This document shows positions 11,604 to 23,544 of a DNA stretch of 64,000 nt, one piece after another. The stretch covers positions 1 to 64,000 of the forward strand of contig CAXKVR010000380.1 in assembly GCA_964058845.1 (NCBI GenBank), read 5' to 3'. Position 1 is the stretch's first letter, and each line of letters opens with the position of its first letter. The notes beneath the pieces are model-generated. The model worked only from the letters and a program-made list of their open reading frames with translations. It was not told the DNA's origin and did no database searches. This DNA is from Carex sylvatica. Lineage: Eukaryota; Streptophyta; Magnoliopsida; Poales; Cyperaceae. A program made the translations under genes and the position numbers.

Positions 11604-11990
11604 GGAAGGATCAAGTTACAATAATTTTTTAGTTACAATAAGTTACCACAACTATTTTTTATATTTTCAAAGTCCAAATCGTCGATCCAAACCGTTCAAC
11701 ATGATCTCCACAATATAAATGTGCTTCCGGATCAAATTTTACATTTTTGGATTTTTTTTACTATTTATTAAGATGGGTGTAAAATTCAATCGTCTAAATT
11801 TGACTAGTTTTTTACTCATCTTAATAAATAGTAAAAAATAAAAATAAAATGTAAAATTTGGTCTCCAAACACATTTTATTGTGGAGATCACATCTATCGG
11901 TTTGGATCGACGATTTGGACTTTGAAAATGTAAAAAAATAGTTGTGGTAAGTTGTTGTAACTCAAAAATTATTGTAACTTGATCCTCCTC
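11604..11990. mobile_element. Foldback MITE, family A
   Basis: Inverted ends GGAAGGATCAAGTTACAATA and (inverse) GAGGAGGATCAAGTTACAAT enclose the family A cassette: CCGTTCAACATGATCTCCAC at left and GTGGAGATCACATCTATCGG at right. The surrounding AAT-rich repeat hides any target-site duplication. Confidence 0.7.
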
Positions 11991-12000
11991 GTAATAATAA

Positions 12001-13632
12001 TACAACAATAACAATAACAACAACCAAGTCTTTAGTTCAAAACAAGTTGGGGTAGGCTAGAAATAAAACCCAATCACAATAATAAAATAAAGATAAGTAG
12101 TAATAAAGTAGTAATAAAATAAAAATAAAAATAATAAAAATAAAAGTGAAAGTGAAACTAATAGTGATAGTGATAGTAATAATACTAATACTAATATTAA
12201 CTATACTCTACCTAAACTATCAATCATAGGGATTAAAGTCCTAAACTTACATCATTAACTCTAAATTCCTAGTCCTATGACCTAAGACCTATAATAATAT
12301 TCCTAAATAATTCCTAACTACTACTAGGTCATGGTTTTGATATGAGGATCGCTAGCTTCCACGCGCTCCTATACGAAACCCACTCCTTCAAGTTCCTTTT
12401 TACTACTTCGTCTCATGCCAATCGTGGCTGACCTCTGTCTCTCCTTGTGTTTTCAATACGCCTCATAATTTCAGTACACACTGGTGCTTCAGGAGACCTC
12501 CATTGGAGATGTCCAAACCATCTCAAACGGTGTTGGATGATCTTCTCTTTAATTGGTGCTACACCAAGTCTGTCACGTATATCATCATTTCTAATGCGGC
12601 CTTGTCTTGTATGGCCATAACTCCGCCGTAACATATGCATCTCTGCTACACTTATCTTTCTAAACGTGTTGTCTTTTAGTAGCCCAATATTCTGCATCAT
12701 ATAACATCACATGTCTGATAGCCGTCCTGTAGAACTTGCCTTTGAGCTTTTGTGAGACTTTCTGTCACATAGGATGTCAGATACCTGTCACCATTTGACC
12801 CACCCCTCTCGTATCCTATGGCTAACATCTTAATTAATCTCACCATCACTTTGCAACATCGACCCCAAAGTTACATCTCCATCATCTGACCTGACACTGC
12901 TGAACTCGCACCTCATATACTCGATTTTAGTCCTACTAAGTCTAAAATCCTTCGATTCTAAAATATGTCTCCACAACTATAGTTGCTTATCAACTTTTAT
13001 CCTACTCTCGTCGATTAGCACGACATTATCAGCGAAGAGCATACACTAAGGGATCTTACCTTGTATGTCCCTTGTAACTTCGTCCATCACTAGGAAAAAA
13101 TGTAAAGGCTCAAAGCTGACCCTTGATGTAATCCAATCTTAAGAGAAAAGTTATTGGTTTCGCTATCGCATGCTCTGACACTAGTCACAGCATCATCGTA
13201 CATATCATTGATGAGAACATAATTTGTTGGAACTTTCTTATTTTCAAGAGCCCACCACATGACATTCCTCGGTACTTTGTCGTACACTTTTCCCAAGTCA
13301 ATAAATAGCATGTGTAGATCATTCTTTTGCTCTCTATATCTCTCCATAAGTTATCTCGTCAAGAAAATTGTCTATGTGGTCGACCTCCCAGGCATAAAAC
13401 CAAATTGGTTATTCGTAACGCTTGTTATTTTTCTTAAGCGATGCTCGATGACTCTCTCCCAAAACTTCATTGTATGACTCATAAGTTTAATTGCTTTGTA
13501 ATTTGTACAACTTTGAATATCTCTCTTATTCTTGAAGATTGGTACTAATGTGCTTCTTCTTCACTCGTCAGGCATCTTGTTTGATCTGAAAATACTATTA
13601 AACAACTTAGTTAGCCAAGTTATCCCTACATC
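12001..13632 (-). pseudogene. Decayed RTE-clade LINE (5'-truncated)
   Basis: On the minus strand, broken frames spell reverse-transcriptase pieces: MPDEW, LVPIFKNK, NNQFGFMPGRSTT (near 13380), [20 protein letters not shown] (13347 downward) and GLHQGSALS. Further on comes the C-terminal block VAEMHMLRRSYGHTR...APIKEKIIQHRLRWFGHLQ (12700-12413). That RLRWFGH tail is typical of plant RTE elements. The 3' end, CCCCAACTTGTTTTGAACTAAAG then GTTGTTGTTATTG (12060-12001), matches the usual RTE 3' terminus with a TTG-type tail. Stops and frameshifts interrupt every block and the N-terminal endonuclease is absent, so it is dead and about half length. An AT-rich, small-repeat-rich stretch (12060-12330) corresponds to its 3' UTR. 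Confidence 0.85.
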
Positions 13633-14252
13633 TCGAACTTATCTTTTAAATAAATTAAAGTTGGAGGTCAAACTATCAATTTGTTTAATATTTACAAAGA
13701 TTTTTTTTTTAATTTCAAACATGCAATCTTATGTTCGAAAATCTTTTTTTTTTATCACTAAATCAAAATTAATTATCTAAATCTCGAATTTATCTTCTTA
13801 TATGAAAGTACCAAGAGCATATAAGCCAAAAGCGACATGGAAATTTCTTTCTCGAAAGGCTACAAAAGAATTAATACGCCATGGGATTTGGTCGTCTTGG
13901 ATTAGACCAAATTGTTCTCCTATAAATTAAGCCGACTAGGCATGCTTCAATTGAGGAGATAAAGATAAGTGGAGCATTGATTGTCAATTGATTAATTAGG
14001 TCATGTCTGTCCCATTTTTATTGACCATTTTGGCCAATTAATTATTTGTCAACAACATTTTCGGTCCAGCCATTTTACAAATAAACCTTTATGTGTTATT
14101 AAAATTTATTCACATTTTTATATATTTTTATTTAACAAATACGTGCTAATTAACAAAACATTATCGTAAAATCTAATCAAATTTTGTTTTGTTTGTATGG
14201 ACGTACGGGACAAACATTCCAAAAAAGAAGAAATTACTTACCTAAATTTAAA
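13633..14252. other. Intergenic DNA, nothing recognised
   Basis: Non-coding AT-rich sequence between the LINE and the nested hAT-like element. Confidence 0.55.
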
Positions 14253-14260
14253 GTTGAGTA

Positions 14261-15830
14261 TAGAGGTGCTATCGGGTCGGGTCGGGTCTGGATACTATTA
14301 TATTTGGATCCGTACTCTAAAAGTGTTCGGGTCTGAATTTTGATCCATATACATATTTGTTTCAAATCGGATCGGATCCGGATCCGGATACCTATCTACC
14401 CGAAAAATATTTTGGATTCAATCTTTCAGTTCCAGGTAGATAGATATCCATAACTTATTTGTAGATTATCAGGTCCGATTCGGATATAGGGCAGTTCCGG
14501 ATCCGGAGCTGGTATATGTCACAACTCTAAATTAGCATTTGAAAAATTATTTACATTTAAATATAATGAATTTTTTAACATCTCATATCATAAATCCTTA
14601 TAACATAAATTAAAAACTACTGCTAAATAAAAATTATATTCATAAATAATAAAATATATCATGCTACATAACACAATAAAAATAATAACTCTATGGTTGA
14701 AGAAGAGATATAATTTTTAGAAAGTAAAATATTGGAGATGACGATTTTCTTTTCTATGGTTCAAAAAATCTATGAATGAAATACTAATAATTTGTAGAAG
14801 GAACATATCAATGAGAGCAATAAATTTTCATTATTATGTAGAAGATATTAAGGAAAATATTGAAGGATGTATTCATAGCAATAAATTTTATTTAAAAAAT
14901 TAATGCAGCTATTACGGTAGGAATAAATTTGACATCCATCTGTATGTATAAACATCACGAATATGTGACTGCATTATATTTTTTAACATTCAAGTTGTAA
15001 AAAAGTACTGAGCTCACCACGGCTTATGCAAAAATTAATATGCAAAGTTATATTTTTATATATTAATAGTTATTAATATATATTTTATCGGGTATTTATA
15101 CGGGTATTGGGTCGGATTCAGTTATGGGTCGGATAATTAAATGAAACCTATATCCTATCCATTACAGTATTAGTTCCGGTTCGGATCCGGATCGGATATT
15201 AAATTATTAATTTTGTAACCGTACTAGGGGTGTAAACGGTCGGATACAGATCGGATAGTGGTCTTACCGTCTTCGTATCCGTTATAATTTTTTGGATACG
15301 GATACGGATACGGATAGTCTCGGATACGAATACAGATCGGATATTAAATGTTACAGATACGGATCGAATATCAGACAGATACGGATATTTTTCATAATTA
15401 GCTTGTTAGTTACAAAATATCTATTACATTATTAAAATATTAGTCACTAATTATGCCATAGTGTTATATTGTTAATGAAAATATATATCTATATGCAATT
15501 TAATAAATTATTCGTACAATATGCAATTTAATAAATTAATTTAAGAACATATATCACATTTGTTGTGATTTAAAATATAAACAGTCAGATACGGATAGTA
15601 AAATGTCTTATCGTATCTGCATCCGTATTTAAGTATTTTTTCGGATTCAGATTCGGACGAAATCGGATATTATCCGATCTGTTTACACCCCTAAACCGTA
15701 CCCATAATTTAACCGGTTATATTTTTTAAATCATACCCTATCCAAATTAATCGGATCTGGGTCGGTTCCAGATCAGATCCGATTCGGTTCCTGATCAGAT
15801 CTGAATAATCGAGTAAAAGTAACACCTCTA
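14261..15830. mobile_element. hAT-like element with GGGTCGGGTC/GGATCCGGAT ends, hosting another
   Basis: The ends are TAGAGGTGCTATCGGGTCGG and the inverse of ...AGTAACACCTCTA. The flanks GTTGAGTA (14253-14260) and ATTGAGCA (15831-15838) match at 6 of 8 positions, an aged hAT-type duplication. Subterminal GGATCGGATCCGGATCC strings occur in both arms. The interior is AT-rich and non-coding. A second element (15225-15693) is inserted in its right arm. Confidence 0.65.
15225..15693. mobile_element. hAT-like MITE nested in 14261-15830 (TSD AACCGTAC)
   Basis: Terminal repeats TAGGGGTGTAAACGG / CCGTTTACACCCCTA carry a perfect 8-bp duplication AACCGTAC on either side (15217-15224 and 15694-15701). 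The interior has GGATACGGATAC strings and an AT-rich core (about 15400-15590). That core is repeated in inverse orientation at 53000-53344. Confidence 0.88.
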
Positions 15831-16123
15831 ATTGAGCATATAATTTGACGGCCTTAATTATCCTGCATAATTTGCATGATACAATGAATTACAACCATTG
15901 GATTGTAGTTAATTGTTAGAGAGGGCATGAAGAAATTTTTGTATTTACCATGTTTTAAAAAAATAAAAAAACCAGTAAGGAATAACCACTTATATCTAAA
16001 ATTTCAAAATATATATACCATGTTTCAAATTGCAAAACCATATTGGTGACTTCACAGTTTAAAATTACAACCTAGTTTGATTCAGCAGGTTTAAACTGCG
16101 GAACCAATTTTTTTTTTAACCAC

Positions 16124-17859
16124 CACTACTACAGAATAAGAGATTGCACACCAACATAAATAGAGGAGATATATGGATTTTCTGCCGTGTACGCTGTGAA
16201 GGTGTAGAAATTCTTGAATAAATACACACGGATATTTGTCCGTGTTTGATTATAAGAGAGTTACACAGATTATTACATAAACAGTCGTGTACAAATACTT
16301 GCCAGCGTTGCTCCCAGTATTACCGAGCTACACATATTATTACATAAATAGCCGTGTACGATTACTATTTCTACACTGACTTTTATCAAAATATCCATGT
16401 ACGATTACTATTTCTACACTGACTTTTGCTAAATATCTGTGTATATATATATTTTTTATGTTTAAATACCTTTCTACACAGACTTTAGTTAAATACCCGT
16501 GTAGAATTGTCTTATTTTTTTTTCATTTAAAATCAGAATTCCAAAACAGAGAAACATTAAACAAAAGATTTAAACACAGAATTCCAAAACTATACAATTG
16601 TATAAATAATTCATGTATACTAAATTATACGAAATTATAAAAATCCATAGTTAGAATTAAAAAATTCAAAATTGAAACCACCTTACCCACATACATCTGA
16701 CATTATCGATCTTCTCCTTCGTGTAACACTTTTGCTTTGGTCCATACTACAATTATAATTTGGTATTAGTTAGTAACAAGAAAAGGTAGATGCAAGACAC
16801 TCGCAAATATCAATTGCTATTAATAAAATGAAAAGTATAAGTAAGCACAATACAAAAATATCAATTGCTATGGTTTGTTGCGGGAGGAGAAGAATTATAA
16901 TACTTTAGTATATAATAGTGACATATTTTAGCATATAATAGTGACACAAGTGTTTGCTATGGTTCATGGTGTGATTTCATTTTTTTATACAATAAACTTT
17001 CGTTGGGCCAATTATTATATATGAATTCATATAAAACCATAGAAAATACTAACAAATTTCAATTCGTGCAACATATATAGATATTATCCTTTGTACACAT
17101 GCAATCTCATGTGATCCACATAACATATACTCCTCAAGATTCAATACAATATTTGTATAGAAGTTATATCCTTACCACTTAATAGTCATGTGATCAAGTT
17201 TTGGGCTCATGTTGCCAAAACGCTTGGTTATAATCTAGTTTGAATAGAAATTTCATACAAACTAAGGCGTATTAGATCCAACATATAAAAAAAGAGTTCC
17301 CATGTGATCCATGACATTATACCTCTTGGTTAAAGATCTCCAACATATTGCATCTCCAATAAAAATCCATTGATCAACATATATGTGCATACAAAATAAG
17401 GAATAAAAATTCTCCTTTAAAATTTTCATCCAAAATTATAAGAAAATATTTATATATAAAATTAGTTGAATCTGTATAGCTTTTATACGAACCATTGAAA
17501 ATCAATTTATAAAAAAAAATTATTGCATCTTATATGAATTTACAATGGCTCTGATATCAAATGATAGTCTTAATAATTCATGACGTGTTTTACGATTAAA
17601 AAACACAAGCAATTCAGAATTCATAAATCCAAAATAAAATAGCAAAGTAATTTAAATCTTACAGTTCTAAAGTGCAGACATCTTTAGGCAAAAGAGTTAG
17701 TACTGATCTTCAACAGTTTTCCTCAGATCTGATGATGGAGACCTTAGGCGTTTTCTTTACTTCTCACTTATCTTAACAAATCAAGCATGCATGCATTAAT
17801 TAATAATTGACCTAAATAAACAATAATAAGTAACAAAAAATTAGAGGAAGAAAAGAGAA

Positions 17860-17893
<34 letters not shown>

Positions 17894-18672
17894 ATACATG
17901 TATGTATGTATGTATACATGTATGTATGTATGTATACATATATCTATCTATGTATATATGTATACATATATCTATCTATGTATATATGTATACATATACA
18001 TATACATACATATATGTATACATATATATATATATATATGTATATATGACTAACCTTAGCAAGATAGAGAGGAGAAATACAAATTAACTTCAAAGATCTC
18101 AAATTCGGCCTCCTTGTGCGTAAAAATCAGACCAACATTCAATATAGAGAGAAAGAGTATTAATTGATCAAAAAGACGGTGGAAGAAGAAGATATTTTAT
18201 ATAACCAAAACACTACAATAATCTTTCTATACGGATTTTTAAGTATAAATCCATGTAGCTCTCTTAAGGCTTTATACATTGTTATTTAAACAATATGTAG
18301 TGTACAATTTTTACCTTTCTACACGGTTCTTTAATAAATATCCGTGTAGCTCTCTTAGACTTTCTATACTGTTATTTAAACAACTATCCGTGTACAACTC
18401 CTATCTTTCTACACGGTTCTTTAATAAATATCCGTGTAACTCTCTCAACGTTTTCTACACTGTTATTTAAGCAATAATTTGTGTACAATTCTTAATAAAC
18501 GTCCGTGTAGCTCTCTCAAGGCTTTCTACACTGATTCGTTAATAAATATCCGTGTAGAAATCCTACAGATATTTTGGACTTCCAAAAAAACCTATTTGGT
18601 ACATAATTTTTATATAAAATTATCAAATCTGTGTAAAATGTGCAGTGTACAATGACCATTTATGTAGTAGTG
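16124..18672. mobile_element. Non-autonomous CACTA (En/Spm) transposon, 2549 bp, TSD CAC
   Basis: It begins CACTACTACAGAATAAG and ends with the inverse of CACTACTACATAAATGG. CAC is duplicated on both sides (16121-16123 and 18673-18675), the 3-bp size made by CACTA transposases. Subterminal arrays follow: left (16190-16510) repeats of TACACGG..GTGTA motifs, right (18215-18570) repeats of TTTCTACACGGTTCTTTAAT and TCCGTGTAGCTCTC. These look like transposase-binding repeats. The interior has no TNP2-like reading frame, only AT-rich DNA and a TG/TATG microsatellite, so it depends on a partner for movement. Confidence 0.88.
17868..18048. repeat. Compound microsatellite (TG)n(TATG)n(TATC)n
   Basis: About 12 TG units followed by TATG/TACA and TATC/TATG blocks and (TA)n, inside the CACTA element. 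Open frames reading Met-Cys-Val-Cys or Tyr-Ile repeats here are artefacts of the microsatellite. Confidence 0.95.
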
Positions 18673-18985
18673 CACATTCCTTGATGCAAAAGTGGGCCCA
18701 CTTTTAAAAAAACCGCGCTACTTTTTTTTAACCAGAAGTGGGGCCCACCTTTTTTAAAAACCGCGCTATATTTTTTTAACAATATCGCTTGCACTAACTT
18801 GAGTGAGGCCCACCCAATTTGGTTTTTGCATTTTCAAAAGTGACATATGTTAAGAAAAAAACTGATTTCTCAGTTTCAAACTGCGAACTTGGTATAAATC
18901 GAATTTCTAAAAAAAAAAAAAAAGTGGTTGAATAGATTTTTTTTTTTTTTTTTTTAAGTAGGTAATTTTTTCTGGAATTTACAAA

Positions 18986-20151
18986 ACTCTGATAGCCTAG
19001 ACATTACTAAACTTTTCTATACTCACAATGTTTTAATTTAAAATTAAATTTTAGAATACCATAAACCAAGTTAAAAAGAAAAGATAGATAATATTGAAAT
19101 TCTTTCAAGTTCTTTAAATTCTTTATCCCAACTAGAGAAAAAGTATATGTTTTCTATCCTAATTTAGGGAACCAAAATAATTTGTCCTAACTAATTAATT
19201 AGATGTTTAATGGAGCACCAGAATCCGAATCAAACCATCTTTCTCTATCTATAAGTAATATATACATGAGCCCAAATTCTAAGTACCCCAATATTGTCCG
19301 GAAAAAAAAAAAGTATCCCACCACTTCCATTAAGGTACGTACATGTACAAATTAAATTTGTATATATGATTCACACTCATAAAAAAATCTAACATAATTT
19401 AAAATTAAGTTGAATAATTTTTTTTTTTTTTAAAGAAAAAGAAGGGAGTAAAATAGCCGTCATATTTGTCGCGTGTATATATGTCTTACAAGTAAAATGT
19501 TTGTTAAACTCTCCATCATTTTTTTCGGAATAAAGGTAAGATATCAAGCTGTCCAACTATTTAATACCCACAGAAGATTATTTTTTTGAATTTTGAATCT
19601 GCAATCAGAAGCAAAGTTAGACTTTCAAATTATAAGGATCAAATGTAAATAGATATCAATTATATAAAATTTTCTTACTATGAATGGGGGTCATTTTGCA
19701 CTATCCTTAGCATTTTACTATCAATGATATGAAAAATAACACACAAATAAAAAAAAAATTGAAAAAGAAATGGGGATCAACTGACCGCCATCTTATATTG
19801 TAGCTTCATCACTGCCTACAACTTTCTACACGAACAATATTATTATTTTTTTCAATAGACCAAATGTTAGTTCTCAAGTAAATTAAACTTCCATCTAATT
19901 AACACAAACTTACAAACAGTGGTGAATATACACTGTTTAAATGGGTCAATTGACCCCATTTAATTTCATTTTTTTTTATATTTATATCTTATTTTTAATA
20001 TATTTAAAGGCAAATACTATGGATAGTGTGAAATTGATTGTCATTCGTAGTAGGAAAATTTTATATATTTTTCAAGATATCGGCTCTAAGACGGTTCCTG
20101 TAAATACTAATTTTGACAATATAATTAAAGTATAACAACTGAAATTTGATT
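18986..20151. other. Intergenic DNA, ends in half of a direct repeat
   Basis: Mostly featureless. The last part (19920-20055: TTGACCCCATTTAATTTCAT...AAATTGATTGTCATTCGT) is related in direct orientation to 21125-21260, so the block between them, including the tandem array, is bracketed by a diverged direct repeat of about 130 bp. Confidence 0.45.
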
Positions 20152-20165
20152 TCAAATACACAAAT

Positions 20166-20234
20166 CATTATCTTTTTTTTTTGGAATCTGATAGTGGCTA
20201 TCAGAATTGTGTACAAGTGGTGTAGAGAATAAAA
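20166..20234 (-). mobile_element. Ultra-short poly(A) retroposon with 14-bp TSD
   Basis: A T-run of 11 (minus-strand poly(A)) is followed by the tail sequence that reads TTCTGATAGCCACTATCAGA on the minus strand. Perfect 14-bp repeats TCAAATACACAAAT flank it (20152-20165 and 20235-20248). The tail resembles that of the insert at 22573-22606, so both probably share a source element. Confidence 0.7.
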
Positions 20235-20360
20235 TCAAATACACAAATTATAACCTCCATGCATTGATGAGATCGATTGGGATTTGGGAGGCTAGATTCT
20301 TTCCTTTTCATCCTCTCATTCCCTGTCTGTAGGGCTATGAATTGAGGACAATTAAAGTAC

Positions 20361-21110
20361 ACAATTTGTGATGCATTATGAAGTATTCCTTTTTTTTTCA
20401 GAACAACCCTCAATGATATTACTATTTATTATTTATCTCATAAAGTAGAAAAATAAAACAAAGAAACAAGTAAACAATTCCAAAGGATATTATCATTTAT
20501 TTGTTTATATCATAAAGTAGAAAAAAAAAAAAAAAAGGCAAGAAAAGAATTTGTGATGCATTGTTGAGTACTATTTTCTTTTTCTTTTTAACCGAAAGAT
20601 ATTACCATTTGCCTTTTGTCTCGTAAAGTAGAAAAATAAAACAAAAACACAAGTAAACAATTTTTTCAAGAACAGTACCGAAGGTTATTATCATTTTCTT
20701 TTTATCGCATAGAGTATGGGGGGGAAATAAACAATTTGTGATGCATTATATTCCGTATTCTTTTTTTGAAAGAATACTCCCGAAGAATATTATCATTTAC
20801 CTTTTTTTTGCCTCATAAAGTAGAAAGAAAACAAATAAAGAAACAAGTGGAAACAATTTGTCATGAATTGTTCATATATTTTTTAGAACAACCCCGAAGA
20901 ATATCATCATTTACTTTTTTGTCTCGTAAAGTAAAAAAGAAAAAGAAAACAAAGACACAAATAAATAAGTTGTGATGTATTATTCAAAATGCTTTCTTCT
21001 TCTTTCTATAACAATCCCGAAGAATATTATCATTTCCTTTTCTTTTTTTTTATGAAGTAGAAAAAGAAAACAAAAAAACTAATATTGAACATTTTGGATG
21101 CATTATTCCA
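20361..21110. repeat. Degenerate tandem array, about seven units
   Basis: Units of roughly 115-125 bp (two spacings of about 185 bp contain an extra partial unit) repeat the pattern ACAATTTGTGATGCATTATT, then ACCCCGAAGAATATTATCAT, then TCTCGTAAAGTAGAAAAAG. Unit starts are near 20361, 20547, 20731, 20853, 20968 and 21090. Homonucleotide runs differ between units, so it is old. There is no coding potential. Confidence 0.8.
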
Positions 21111-22452
21111 GAAGTGGATCTAAGAAGATACAACAGAGACTAATTAATTGATTCTCATTTAATTTAATTTTTTTGTATTTATATATATATTATTTTATAT
21201 ATAATTTAGCGTAAAATATTATGACACGGTAAAATTGATCCCTATCTTTCGTATAAATTAGTATTAGTTTAGTTTTTAATTTTTTTTTCCTTATTTTCTT
21301 TAATCTGCTTTCTTCATTTTCTTTTCAATTGCTTTATGTTCAAATGTTTTGAACAAAATTATTTTTCTTTATTTTCTTTTCAGTTGCTTTATGTTGAAAT
21401 ATTACTGAATTGTTTTTCTTATTAAGTTATATTTTTTGTAACTTCAAAATAATTAATAAAATAAGGACTGGACTCTTTTCTCTTTGTTAAAAAAAAACAA
21501 AAAAAAAACAAAGACTATTATCATTATACTTTTTCATGTTTATCCAACGAATGGCTATTGGCTAACAACCGACCTCATCCTGTTTTTAGAACCAGGCCAT
21601 GTTGGGAAATGGGTTGGGACCAATCTTTCTCCTATTTCTAGTACCTGGTCCCCTGTGTAACTCCTTGAGCTGTTCTCCTGTTAGCTTCCACGATGTAGCA
21701 ACATGCAATACATGTTCTTTTTGCAACTTGCTATAAATATTTTTGATTAAAAATATGGCAGGCTTTTAAAGTTCAATTTGTTGTATATATATATATATAT
21801 ATATAATTGAATATGTTGTGAAGACCAATGACAGAAATTTAAAAATGGAAAAAACAAGAGGTTGGTTGTGAACTAAGTTTATGAATAACAATTGAATGAT
21901 TATATCAAGATCAAATTGATTTAAAAAAATATATATTGTTCGAGACGTTTTAACTTTTATGTTGCATGGTTCGACGTTCCACTACAAATAAAGTTTGTTG
22001 CCGATCTCAAATTGTTGTATTATAGTCATTTATTCGAAGCGTAAATGACATGACAAGAAACGAATCTACTTTTTTTTTTAATGGAACAATTACTTATGAA
22101 AGTCTAAATTTTATCGACTTTTGATGATAAAAAAACGAAAGTAAGATTTATAATATTGGCATTTAACTTTCTCATTGCTTAAATTGTTGCTAATATTCTA
22201 AACTATTTTAACTTGCAATGGTTAGTAATGGATTCCATCTTTAAATTTTCATTTTGATTTACTTATTAGACATACAAACAATCAAATCAAACTTAATTAA
22301 ATGGCAGAGATATATTAATTAGGGGTTCAATTTAGTAAATGCTTGCAATATATTGCTAGGATAAGATTTAAAATATGCACTACGCTATTAGTCCATAAAA
22401 ATAGTTAGTATTTTAATTTAATTATTATTTACCACTATTAATAATCTTCACA
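21111..22452. other. Intergenic DNA
   Basis: 21125-21260 is the right member of the diverged direct repeat noted at 19920-20055. The rest, including a (TA)n run at about 21785, shows nothing recognisable. Confidence 0.5.
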
Positions 22453-22726
22453 TTATTTCTTCTTAACTGAGGTGTTTCACATTTGACAAAAGAGATTGAA
22501 GCCACATTAAATCTTGTATCAGATACATGATATATATATATATATTTCAAAAAAACAAAACATATACATACATTTTTTTTTTGAGAACCATATAGCAGCT
22601 ACCAGGATTACAAAATATATATATTGATAATGTTGACACAATTTCTTCTTAATGGAGGTGTTTCACATTTGGTTATAGAGATTGAACCACACATTAGATC
22701 TTTTATCTGATTCATGATATATTCCC
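22453..22726. repeat. Tandem duplication (186-bp period) with retroposon in the spacer
   Basis: TTTCTTCTTAACTGAGGTGT...GATACATGATATAT (22454-22540) recurs diverged at 22640-22725 (TTTCTTCTTAATGGAGGTGT...GATTCATGATATAT). Between the copies, 22573-22606 is a minus-strand poly(A) stub reading ATCCTGGTAGCTGCTATATG on that strand. It is flanked by similar 15-mers ACAAAACATATACAT and ACAAAATATATATAT. Confidence 0.65.
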
Positions 22727-23535
22727 AAGAAAAGCACAACTCGACACGTCCAGGGGATCCTAAAATAGGGTATCTCCCACTAAGCATGATGTGATAGTGT
22801 ACTGAAAGAATCAAAAAAACTAGCAAGAGATAATTAACATTCTCTTTTCTCTTTTCTATGCGCGCGAATGAAAGGACGAATATACGATCGAATTTGTGGG
22901 GAGGTCCAAGATTCCAACAAATTATGGTAAAAGGCATCTAAGCTTTTTATTAAACTATCCAGATATTAGAGCAACTACCCAGGTGGTACCCATAAAAAAT
23001 ATACTGTGTTTTTTACCAATCACCCCTTTTGTTTTATCATATTTGCATCAAGTGCATATGCTAGTTGTGTGTAATTATCAATTTGTGATACTCTTGACGT
23101 ATAAATTATCAAGTCTATATGCTAGTAGTTCTGCCTAATTATTAAGTCTTTTCTCTTTTCTCTTTTCTCTTTTCTATATGCTCGATTACCTAATTAATTA
23201 TTAAGTCTATATGCTAGTTCTGCCTAATTATCAATTTGCATCAAGTCTAAATAGCGATTGTTACGTCATCGTGAAAAGTTTAAAAAACGCCAGTGCAGCT
23301 ATAGCTATAGTATAGAAAACAACTGATAACTCCTTTTGTTTTTTTCTTTCATTTTTAAATCAAGTCAATCTGCTAATTAATTATCTCTAAATATCTATTT
23401 GTTTAAGTAACTCTGGCTATTGCAGATTTAGATTGTAGACGAGAAAGGATAAACCATATTCATAAACTAGAAATTCACATTTATTTCTTTATACTTTATA
23501 TTTAATAAATGCTGATTTTTTTAGTTCTTCTTATA
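22727..23535. other. Intergenic DNA, nothing recognised
   Basis: Contains short (TTTTCTC)n near 23150-23175. No gene or complete element is visible. Confidence 0.5.
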
Positions 23536-23544
23536 AAATAAAAT

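Larger units (their letters stand above)
15945..18985. mobile_element. Inverted-repeat element interrupted by a CACTA insertion
   Basis: Left AAATTTTTGTATTTACCATG...CAAATTGCAAAACC pairs roughly with the right arm (TGGTATAAATCG, AGTGGTTGAATAG, AGTAGGTAATTTTTTC in inverse order). The layout resembles the MULE at 51675-52349. Poly(A)/poly(T) tracts blur both ends and no target duplication was found, so the edges are approximate. The remaining interior holds CCGCGCTA and GTGGGCCCAC patches on the right side (18690-18800). Confidence 0.4.

Noticed and set aside
12413..13347. Two host genes on the minus strand
   Set aside because: Their sequences are reverse-transcriptase fragments of one decayed RTE LINE with a typical 3' end.
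17868..18087. Cys-Val and Tyr-Ile repeat frames
   Set aside because: They are microsatellite translations inside the CACTA element.
20361..21110. Possible centromeric satellite
   Set aside because: Only about seven degenerate units of uneven length, in a region that holds single-copy genes close by.
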